This document shows, in pieces, positions 1-5,984 of a stretch of 10,773 bases of DNA. Source of the DNA: Nitrospira sp. (GTDB lineage Bacteria; Nitrospirota; Nitrospiria; Nitrospirales; Nitrospiraceae); contig JAOUEB010000014.1 of NCBI GenBank assembly GCA_029858925.1, positions 1 to 10,773 on the forward strand. Direction: 5' to 3'. The notes beneath the pieces were generated by a model, which saw only the letters and a program-made list of their open reading frames with translations, had not been told where the DNA came from and searched no databases. Position 1 is the first letter of the stretch. Every line of letters starts with the position of its first letter. Both the position numbers and the translations under genes were made by a program.

Positions 1-3000
1 TGGCGGAAGCGGCACTCTCGCACACCGACCCCCTGGACGTCAGGAATCATCCGGCAAAGGCGATCAATGCTTTGGTGGCCAGTGAGACGTTACGCGATTT
101 GGGAAATGACCGTGTCGTGTTCCGTCACGATGTCCTTCGCGAGTGGGCGATCGGGAATCTTCTTCATGCCGAGCCGACGATGGTTGACCGTTTGCCGCTC
201 GATCGACCAGCGTCTGCGGCTTTGGCACGGGGTGTTGATCTCGCTGCGCGAATGGCGCTCGAGCGCGCGACCAATGGCACGCGGTGGCAGTCGCTCCTCG
301 AACGTGTAAGTCGCGAGGGGATGCACGACTCCTGGCGCAGGGCTGTATTGCTAGCGCTCGTTCGCTCGGAGATCAGCCATCAACTGTTGGCGTGCACTTC
401 TAGTCTTCTGCTTGCAAACGATGGGAGTCTCCTCCGTGACCTTATACGGATCGTCATGGCTGTCGATGTTGAACCAGCCGCAAAGATATATGCGGCGTTA
501 GGCGTTGATCCAACCTTAATACCGTCGAGTGTTTATATGCCGAGCGGGCCGTCCTGGCACAGGCTAATTCGATGGATACTAGGACTTGGGGAGGGTTTGC
601 CTGCGTTAGTAATCCCGGATGTAGTCGATTTCTATTTTGCCTGGTCAACGCCTACGATGGGCCATGATCCGCTGACGCCTGATTTGTTGCCATGGTTCTT
701 TCGTTGGTTAGACGAAATCGAGTCAGCGCGCCATGTTGCAAACTTCAGAGACCTCCGTAAGCCGTTTGGGGGAATAATCGAGCGCAATTCGATCGATGTA
801 ATGGAATCCACCCTACGAAGCGGATTTCTCTTGTGCTGCCATCGGACTCCTGAGTTAGCAAAAGAATATTTGCGACGATTGAAGCAACGCCCTGGTGGGG
901 ACGGAATCATCCGCAGCATCTTGAAGGTTCGTGGAAGCTTGGCAATAGCTGCTCCTGTCGAACTCGCAGAGTTTACCGCAGCAGCATTGATTCCTAAGCA
1001 TCGTCGAGATGAGGATGATGAACATCGTGGATTGAGGGAGCCGTTTACCCATCATGATCTCGATTTTTTGCCCGCATCCCCCACGCAGGGACCGTTCTTA
1101 GAGCTGCTTACCCATGCCCCTCAACATGGGCTAGCGCTGATCCGGCGGCTTGTCGATCACGCGATCTTGTTCTATACCAATGGCCGCGAGTACGGTGCTG
1201 ACGCGTTCATCCTCTCGTTTCCAGACGGCGAGCGAGCTTTTCCTTGGACGCATTCATATACATGGTCCCGAGACAATGCACGCCATAATAGCCTCACATC
1301 GGCCCTAATGGCACTAGAAGCCTGGGCGCACCGCCGCATCGAGAACGGGGAATTGTTTGAAACAGTGCTTGGTGACGTGTTAGGTCCTCCTGGGTCTCCG
1401 GCGGCTTTTCTTCTTGTCGCCGTTGATCTCATGCTTTCGCATTGGCCGAAGTCTCGTGAGGCGGCGGTTCCTTTTGTCGCCTGCCCCAAACTCCTATGTG
1501 TGGATCGACAACGACAGCTACAGGACAACATGGGGCAAGCAGACTTGTTCGGTTTGAGTCCTCGCAATAGAGAACCGGTTGGCATTGTCAGTCTAGACAG
1601 TCTGAAGAAAAGGGTTTCGAGACGTGCTTCGCTTGAATATCTACTCGGTAAATATGCTTTAGGAGATCATGATCCCCTGTACGAGACGCTCAAAGCTTTT
1701 GTACACCGCGCTGCCGAGCGCATAGGTCCACCAGACCAGAAGTCGAACTTTACTGATCCTGCCTTCATGGCGACGCACGCAATTAATCGTCTCAACCCTA
1801 ACAACTGGCACAAAATATCTGTTCAGCTGAACGATGGTACCCAAGCAGAAGGCCACCAATATGTGTCACCAGAAACTGAACGTCAGCACCTTGAGTCTCG
1901 AGCTCTAGAGGAGGGGGATCAACAGGGCAGGTGGGAGAATTTCAACATGCAGTTCAGCGTGTTGAATGCGCTGGAAGAACCATCAAAGTCGTCACTTCAG
2001 TTTGCGGCGACGGCGGTTGAATGGGCACAACGCGTGACGGCCAATTTGGAGACTGGAGAACCAGACGAAGAGGATGATCAGGGCGAGAACTTTTTACAGG
2101 AAAATGCCATTGTGAGCGCCGCGACGATCGCCTTACGCGATGGTGATGATGAGTTGCGCGCCAAATCTCGGACTTGGGCGTTCGACGTCTTTGCTCAGGC
2201 GCTTAAGACCAAAGAGGACCCAGTTCTTCGGTTTCGACCTGGACTTCGGTACAACCCTGTTGCGATTGCGTTCGTGGGCATGATCCACGCGCTAAAATAC
2301 AATGCCAGTACTCAGGAGATACGGTCTCTACTTGAGGTTGCCACACGAGGCGAGCCGGCTGCTGCATATGGCCTTGGTGTGGCAGGTACCACCCTTGCTG
2401 CTATCGATGAACGATTGCTTCGTGCTGTGCTGCGGTGTGCCTTTGCGGCATGTATTCGGCCTCATCGCAGGTGGGGCATCTCCGAAGAGGTTGTCGCTGT
2501 GCGTCTCGATCGACACCGGCAACGGGTCCAAGCAGCCATCGATGCCGAATTGGCATGGCTAGCCAATGAGCGGCCCGAACCTGACTGGCCAGGGTTTCCG
2601 GTGGACGCTCCGCGACTCCGGCAGCATATTCGCCTTCGGGGCGGACGCGTAGTGCGCGACGAGCCAGCGCGATCGCGTTCACGGCCTGAGGAATATGCTG
2701 ACCATCAGGCCGCTGCAGTGTGGCTCGTCCAATGCCGGCGCCTCGTCGACGTGGGCAAACGGCCGTGGCTCAGAGAAATGGCTCGGACGTATGCAGGCTG
2801 GACTGCCGAGGCGAATGGGGCTGGGCTAGACCCAACCGAAGACGTTGAGAACCCCCCTGGGGAATGGAACGATGCGTATTTTGATTTGCTGGCCAGGTGC
2901 CTACCGGGGCTTTCGTTGCGGGAGATCGAGCAACTCGCGCTAGTACCGATTAGTTCGTTACCTGACCGGTCCTTTTTCGACGTCCTCCCGCCGTTCCTGC

Positions 3001-3590
3001 GGAGCGGTGATGTTGCATATTTCAATGATCGAGCACTTGAGGAATCCGCCGCGGTTGGTATTCGTTCCAAGGTCTCCGGCCGTTTGATGGCAAGTATGGG
3101 ATGGAAGCGGCTACGAGGCCAACGCGGTAGTTCTATAGAGACACATATCGGACCGGCCATCGCCGTGCTCTTTTTCAATGACTATGGCATTGGCCAGCCG
3201 TCTCGATGCTACTTGCCTCCCGTATTCATTGATCGGCTTACCCCGTTCATTCCTGTGCTGGAGGAGCTGGTCAAGAGCGGGCCGTCTCTCTTTGTTGCTC
3301 TTCTGACTCTCAACTTGTTGGAAGTGTCGCCTAGGCCCGCACACTTGCGGATCCTCATTACATCAGCTAAGGCCTGGGTGCAGAGCTATTCCGGGGACAC
3401 AGAGTTTTGGAGTGATTATGGTATTGGTCGGCGTGTCTGTGGGTGGATCGAGAATGTTTTACGGCAAGAACCAGCTCTACTGAAAACAGCGGTCGCAGCA
3501 AAATTTGAGGTCGATCAACTCCTTGCTGCGCTCGTGAACTTAGGCGTTCCAGAGGCACGCAGATTGGAGAAAACGCTCAATGGTGAGTGA
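1..3590 (+). CDS. C-terminal part of a large STAND/NACHT-like ATPase (5' end outside window)
   Basis: The reading frame is open from nt 3 to the stop at 3588-3590 (1195 codons) and has no stop upstream, so the real start lies before the window. A TTG at 72 is only an internal codon. Near the left edge (nt 120-149) is FRHDVLREWA, which resembles the F-x-HD-x(4)-W-A element in the winged-helix/helical part that follows the P-loop domain in large STAND or NACHT-like NTPases. The rest is mostly alpha-helical, leucine- and arginine-rich, without membrane segments or signal peptide, as expected of a long sensor/scaffold region. An acidic patch (EPDEEDDQ) is coded near 2060. Walker A and B motifs would lie upstream and cannot be seen. 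Proteins of this build often act in antiviral defence or signalling; that role is inferred from architecture and from the neighbouring MNT-HEPN pair. Base composition looks more AT-rich than in the nxr block. The family call is moderate; that it is a real gene is near certain. Confidence 0.8.
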   Translation, partial: AEAALSHTDPLDVRNHPAKAINALVASETLRDLGNDRVVFRHDVLREWAIGNLLHAEPTMVDRLPLDRPASAALARGVDLAARMALERATNGTRWQSLLERVSREGMHDSWRRAVLLALVRSEISHQLLACTSSLLLANDGSLLRDLIRIVMAVDVEPAAKIYAALGVDPTLIPSSVYMPSGPSWHRLIRWILGLGEGLPALVIPDVVDFYFAWSTPTMGHDPLTPDLLPWFFRWLDEIESARHVANFRDLRKPFGGIIERNSIDVMESTLRSGFLLCCHRTPELAKEYLRRLKQRPGGDGIIRSILKVRGSLAIAAPVELAEFTAAALIPKHRRDEDDEHRGLREPFTHHDLDFLPASPTQGPFLELLTHAPQHGLALIRRLVDHAILFYTNGREYGADAFILSFPDGERAFPWTHSYTWSRDNARHNSLTSALMALEAWAHRRIENGELFETVLGDVLGPPGSPAAFLLVAVDLMLSHWPKSREAAVPFVACPKLLCVDRQRQLQDNMGQADLFGLSPRNREPVGIVSLDSLKKRVSRRASLEYLLGKYALGDHDPLYETLKAFVHRAAERIGPPDQKSNFTDPAFMATHAINRLNPNNWHKISVQLNDGTQAEGHQYVSPETERQHLESRALEEGDQQGRWENFNMQFSVLNALEEPSKSSLQFAATAVEWAQRVTANLETGEPDEEDDQGENFLQENAIVSAATIALRDGDDELRAKSRTWAFDVFAQALKTKEDPVLRFRPGLRYNPVAIAFVGMIHALKYNASTQEIRSLLEVATRGEPAAAYGLGVAGTTLAAIDERLLRAVLRCAFAACIRPHRRWGISEEVVAVRLDRHRQRVQAAIDAELAWLANERPEPDWPGFPVDAPRLRQHIRLRGGRVVRDEPARSRSRPEEYADHQAAAVWLVQCRRLVDVGKRPWLREMARTYAGWTAEANGAGLDPTEDVENPPGEWNDAYFDLLARCLPGLSLREIEQLALVPISSLPDRSFFDVLPPFLRSGDVAYFNDRALEESAAVGIRSKVSGRLMASMGWKRLRGQRGSSIETHIGPAIAVLFFNDYGIGQPSRCYLPPVFIDRLTPFIPVLEELVKSGPSLFVALLTLNLLEVSPRPAHLRILITSAKAWVQSYSGDTEFWSDYGIGRRVCGWIENVLRQEPALLKTAVAAKFEVDQLLAALVNLGVPEARRLEKTLNGE

Positions 3591-3645
3591 TTTAGAAGCG
3601 AGTGCTCAATTCAACGGCGAAGGAATGCGTTACGAAGAGATGTGA
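3580..3645 (+). pseudogene. Start of a second operon gene, cut after 21 codons
   Basis: An ATG at 3580 overlaps the end of the long upstream gene by 11 nt and is preceded by a ribosome-binding site (GGAG at 3566-3569, 10 nt spacing). This is the usual layout of a translationally coupled downstream gene. The frame reads MVSDLEASAQFNGEGMRYEE and M, then stops at 3643-3645. Five bases later the 3' end of a WD40 gene fragment begins on the other strand. The residue mix looks like ordinary coding sequence. I infer that a longer partner gene was cut by the rearrangement that placed the WD40 fragment here. A genuine 21-residue peptide or a chance ORF remains possible. No function can be assigned. 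Confidence 0.35.
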
Positions 3646-3650
3646 GCCTT

Positions 3651-3798
3651 TTATTCTTCTGTCTTCACCCCGCCTTCCCAGAGCTTGATCGTGCGGTCCC
3701 AGGAGGCGCTGGCGAGGCGTTTGCCGTCCGGTGAAAAGGTGACGCAGCGGACGCCGGCAGTGTGGCCCTTGAGTGCTTGGAAGTTGCGGCCGGTGGCC
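3651..3798 (-). pseudogene. Detached 3' end of a WD40-repeat gene
   Basis: Read on the minus strand, this encodes 48 residues of a last WD40 blade (from [12 protein letters not shown] to WEGGVKTEE) with its own stop at 3651-3653. It matches the final 48 codons of the intact WD40 gene at 4688-5791 at 40 of 48 residues. The alignment has no gaps, at a constant offset of 1037 bp. Over the core 129 bp (3670-3798 against 4707-4835) there are 9 mismatches by hand count. The match ends abruptly at 3798, inside the codons for the loop before the last blade. No start codon or further WD40 sequence lies beyond it, so it cannot make a propeller. It keeps the canonical Gly-His of the blade, where the intact gene has Ser-His. 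Confidence 0.85.
3651..3798. repeat. Direct repeat, left copy (WD40 gene 3' end)
   Basis: This is the left member of a direct repeat whose right member is 4688-4835. Both run from the WD40 stop codon to the same internal point, about 93% identical over the core 129 bp and ungapped. Together they bracket the MNT-HEPN gene pair. Ends of this kind can arise when an element integrates at the 3' end of a gene and restores it, or by unequal recombination between tandem paralogues. Confidence 0.85.
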
Positions 3799-3814
3799 TT
3801 TACCGGAGCCAGAG

Positions 3815-3904
3815 ATGAAAAGCCTCCTCGCAGATGATTTCCGCGGCCTAAAAGGGTATCCTTCCAATCGGGAGTTCAAAATAGGATGGTGGAACCAGCG
3901 ATGA
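3815..3904 (+). CDS. Possible 29-residue leader ORF overlapping the MNT start
   Basis: An ATG at 3815 has a GGAG (3805-3808) 6 nt upstream and opens a 29-codon frame. Its TGA stop (3902-3904) shares the ATGA overlap with the MNT start at 3901. Such four-base overlaps usually mark translational coupling. The frame starts 17 bases past the end of the WD40 fragment. The peptide ([20 protein letters not shown] onward) has no motif that I recognise. It may be a leader peptide, the remnant of a gene, or chance. Confidence 0.25.
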   Translation: MKSLLADDFRGLKGYPSNREFKIGWWNQR

Positions 3905-4230
3905 GCACAAGCGCAGTTCAGGTTACGATCGCCGAAATGGTACGGCGTATTGTCGAGCGGTTCCACCCTGAGCGAATCGTTCTCTTTGGATCACATGCCA
4001 GAGGGACGGCCGGTCCTCATAGCGATGTCGATTTGCTTGTTGTGATGCAGGCACAGGGCTCTAAGCGAAGGCGAGCGGTTGAGATTTATGGATTGCTGGC
4101 CGGCATGGGTGTTCCTAAAGATGTCATCGTCGTGACTCCTGAAGAATTCGAAGCGTACCGAGACGCGCCAGGCACCGTGATAAGAACGGCGTGGCAAGAG
4201 GGGAAAATCCTGCATGACCGTGCGGCCTAA
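3901..4230 (+). CDS. MNT-domain nucleotidyltransferase (antitoxin-like partner of HEPN)
   Basis: This 109-residue protein is a minimal nucleotidyltransferase of the MNT/MntA type. It has GSHARG at residues 30-35, SDVDLLVV at 41-48 with metal-binding Asp42 and Asp44, and a third carboxylate candidate at Asp74 (VPKDVIVV). The catalytic triad therefore appears complete. Characterised MntA proteins transfer AMP to their HEPN partner and so neutralise it. I place the start at 3901, where GGTGGA (3888-3893) lies 7 nt upstream and a leader ORF overlaps. An in-frame ATG at 3886 would add five residues and is not excluded. The gene overlaps the HEPN gene by 17 nt. The pair lies between two copies of a WD40 gene tail, which suggests arrival as a cassette. 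The family call is firm; the antitoxin role is inferred. Confidence 0.88.
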   Translation: MSTSAVQVTIAEMVRRIVERFHPERIVLFGSHARGTAGPHSDVDLLVVMQAQGSKRRRAVEIYGLLAGMGVPKDVIVVTPEEFEAYRDAPGTVIRTAWQEGKILHDRAA

Positions 4231-4624
4231 GAACGAGGATCTTGTTCGGGCCTGGGTTCTAAAGGCCGAACATGATTTGCTCAACATCGAGAATAATCTC
4301 GTTGCTCGGGAGATCCCGTGGGATACCGTTGTTTTTCATGCGCAGCAATGCGGAGAGAAATATCTCAAAGCCCTCCTTGTTTCCCGGCAAATCGATCCTC
4401 CGAAAATTCATGATCTGACCGAACTCTATGCGCTGTTGCCGGACGGCCTGCTGGCAGACTTCAACGCACGCTTACTCGAAGAACTGAATCCCTACTCGAT
4501 TGAAGGACGATATCCTGGAGTGTGGGAGCCGGTTGAACAAGGAGAGGCGCTTCGTGCGGTTGAGGCTGCGAAAACGATCCGCCGGGTTATTCGACGAGTC
4601 CTGCCCTCCACCTGCATCGCCTGA
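4214..4624 (+). CDS. HEPN-domain protein paired with MNT (toxin-like)
   Basis: This 136-residue all-alpha protein is of the HEPN type (COG2250-like). It has the characteristic FHAQQCGEKYLKALL stretch at residues 41-55, the PPKIHDLTELYALL helix at 62-75, and the GRYPGVW element near 98-104. Translation should be coupled to the MNT gene: the start lies 17 nt inside it, with AGAGGGG (4197-4203) 10 nt upstream. Many HEPN toxins are RNases that use an R-x(4-6)-H motif. I do not see that motif here; the nearest pair is Arg58 and His66 with seven residues between. The protein may belong to the HEPN subclass without the classical nuclease motif. It ends 63 bases before the convergent WD40 gene. I see no terminator between them, only a weak GCAACA/TGTTGC pairing across a long loop. 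Confidence 0.85.
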   Translation: MTVRPKNEDLVRAWVLKAEHDLLNIENNLVAREIPWDTVVFHAQQCGEKYLKALLVSRQIDPPKIHDLTELYALLPDGLLADFNARLLEELNPYSIEGRYPGVWEPVEQGEALRAVEAAKTIRRVIRRVLPSTCIA

Positions 4625-4687
4625 CGCAACAGATTACAAGTGATATTTGGACTCCTGTAGGCGTTGTTGCCGGCTGGCTATCGCTGT

Positions 4688-4835
4688 CTACTCGTCCGCT
4701 TTTGCTCCGCCTTCCCAGAGCTTGATCGTGCGGTCCCAGGAGGCGCTGGCGAGGCGTGTGCCGTCTGGTGAAAAGGTGATGCAACGGACGCCGGCAGTGT
4801 GGCTCTTGAGCGTTCTGAAGTTGCGGCCGGTGGCC
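4688..4835. repeat. Direct repeat, right copy (in the intact WD40 gene)
   Basis: This is the right member of the direct repeat described for 3651-3798, forming the last 48 codons plus stop of the intact WD40 gene. Most of the nine core mismatches change an amino acid: R/Q, T/A, S/G, I/V and T/K in the blade. The two copies have thus diverged as separate sequences and are not a recent exact duplication. Confidence 0.85.
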
Positions 4836-5791
4836 AGATCCCAGAACTTGATCGTCTGGTCGTCGCTTGCGCTGACCAGGACTTTTCCGTCCGGCGACAC
4901 GGCGAGGCTGCGGATCCAGCCGGTGTGGCCGGTGAGGGTTTTCTTTTCAATGACCTGGGGCATCTCGAAGAGCTTGATCGTGCGGTCCCGGCTGCCGGTG
5001 ATCAGCATTTTTGCGTCCGGCGTGAACGTCATGGCGCCGATCCAGTAATCCATCGGCTTTTGAAATCCACCGTCGTCTTCAATGTAGTAACCGCGTGTCT
5101 CAGTGGAATCTTCGACGCCTCGCCGCCAGTGCCCATCGTGCAGCACCTTCTCTTCGCCGCTCGGCAGGACTTCCCATAGCTTGATCTTGCCGATGTCGGT
5201 GCCGTGGGCGAGATGAACGCCGTCGGGCGAAAATGCCACGCAGACGGACCAGTGATGGTCGTATTCGTCTTTGCCCAGCAGCGTCATCAGTTCGGTGCCG
5301 GTGGTGACTTCCCAGATCTTGATGTCCTTGTTGTGGCTGCCGCGCGCGAGCATGAGGCCGTCGGGCGAGAGCGAGAGGCTGCACACGTTGTGGTCGTATC
5401 GCGTAAAAAGAAGTTTCGTCGGCTCGCCCGTCTTGCCGTTCCACAAGCGAATGGTGCGGTCTTCGCTGCCAGTGGCGAGGGTCTGCCCGTCCGGAGTGAA
5501 GACGACGGCCCGGACATCGTTGGTGTGGCCGCGCAGCGAGCGCAGAAGCCGGCCGGTTTCGATGTCCCACATGCGGACCAGGCGCTCGGCGCCGCCGCTG
5601 GCCAGGGTCAGGCCATCGGGAGAAAAAGCGATGGCCCAAATGCCGTGCGAATGGCCGCGGAATGTTCTGACCTCGCGGCAATCACTTTTCCAATAGTCCA
5701 GAAAGTCGATCGGCGGCGTCTGTGCCGCGTCGGCCGGAGATCCGGGGAGCGCGCTAGGTATGGGCATTGTCATTGTGTGGTCCGGTATCAT
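4688..5791 (-). CDS. Seven-bladed WD40-repeat protein
   Basis: This 367-residue protein consists almost wholly of seven WD40 blades: about residues 41-77, 82-118, 125-162, 167-207, 217-276, 283-318 and 325-361. Each ends in a W/F-[DENG] pair such as MWDI, LWNG, IWEV or LWEV, and SPDG or TPDG turns recur. Blade 5 carries a long insertion (about 222-250, rich in D, E, G and Y). A short Pro/Ala-rich leader precedes blade 1; there is no signal peptide or membrane segment, so it is probably a cytoplasmic interaction platform. The partner is unknown. The last blade has Ser-His where Gly-His is usual, unlike the detached copy at 3651-3798. No Shine-Dalgarno is evident before the ATG at 5791, and ATG codons at residues 7 and 9 are alternatives. 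The gene is convergent with MNT-HEPN and divergent from the HExxH gene. Confidence 0.9.
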   Translation of the reverse strand: MIPDHTMTMPIPSALPGSPADAAQTPPIDFLDYWKSDCREVRTFRGHSHGIWAIAFSPDGLTLASGGAERLVRMWDIETGRLLRSLRGHTNDVRAVVFTPDGQTLATGSEDRTIRLWNGKTGEPTKLLFTRYDHNVCSLSLSPDGLMLARGSHNKDIKIWEVTTGTELMTLLGKDEYDHHWSVCVAFSPDGVHLAHGTDIGKIKLWEVLPSGEEKVLHDGHWRRGVEDSTETRGYYIEDDGGFQKPMDYWIGAMTFTPDAKMLITGSRDRTIKLFEMPQVIEKKTLTGHTGWIRSLAVSPDGKVLVSASDDQTIKFWDLATGRNFRTLKSHTAGVRCITFSPDGTRLASASWDRTIKLWEGGAKADE

Positions 5792-5830
5792 GACGGAGGT
5801 TCTTGCTGTCCAATATTCTCCGGCAGGTCC

Positions 5831-5860
5831 TTGATTGCCGTTCGATCAGGCCGGTATACT
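5831..5860 (+). promoter_or_regulatory. Sigma70-like promoter candidate for the HExxH gene
   Basis: TTGATT (5831-5836) and TATACT (5855-5860) are separated by 18 bp. The -10 matches 5 of 6 consensus bases and the -35 matches 4 of 6. Transcription would begin near 5867 and leave a leader of about 120 nt before the ATG at 5985, which has its own GAGG (5974-5977). Confidence 0.5.
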
Positions 5861-5870
5861 TTTCGCCAGG

Positions 5871-5886
5871 CTTACGAGATCGTAAG
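5871..5886. promoter_or_regulatory. Palindromic operator candidate between divergent genes
   Basis: CTTACGA, a GA spacer and TCGTAAG form a perfect 7-2-7 inverted repeat. It starts just past the predicted start point of the rightward promoter. It also overlaps a weak leftward -10 (TACGAT on the minus strand, 5879-5884) that pairs with TTGACT (5903-5908, minus) for the WD40 gene. A dimeric regulator bound here could control both genes. A second perfect palindrome, CTATCGATAG, lies at 5949-5958. Confidence 0.45.
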
Positions 5887-5984
5887 AGATGCTCTGCTGG
5901 CAAGTCAAGCCGGCTCCGAGGTCCAGCATCGCGGCGATCGTTGACTCCCTATCGATAGATCTTTTCACGGTTTGAGGTTTCATC

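Larger units (their letters stand above)
3651..4687. other. 1,037-bp unit carrying the MNT-HEPN pair between WD40 tails
   Basis: The unit runs from the stop of the detached WD40 tail to the base before the stop of the intact WD40 gene. It holds the displaced tail, a short leader and the two-gene MNT-HEPN module, and nothing else. No transposase, integrase, terminal inverted repeat or tRNA gene is visible. The structure fits a small passive cassette inserted at a gene 3' end, or the product of recombination between WD40 paralogues. Mobility is an inference. Confidence 0.4.

Noticed and set aside
3592..3966. A 124-codon minus-strand ORF across the WD40 fragment
   Set aside because: It reads the fragment in the wrong frame; the correct frame gives the conserved WD40 tail and its stop at 3651.
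4626..4670. GCAACA/TGTTGC inverted repeat between the convergent HEPN and WD40 genes as a terminator
   Set aside because: The stem is only 6 bp, the loop is over 30 nt and no T run follows on either strand.
3651..4835. MNT-HEPN unit as an insertion sequence
   Set aside because: There is no transposase and no terminal inverted repeats, and the flanking repeats are far longer than a target-site duplication and are not identical.
5204..5944. A 246-codon plus-strand ORF opposite the WD40 gene
   Set aside because: It lies almost wholly antisense to a clear seven-blade WD40 gene, is low in complexity and shows no domain; it is a by-product of the GC-rich codons on the other strand.
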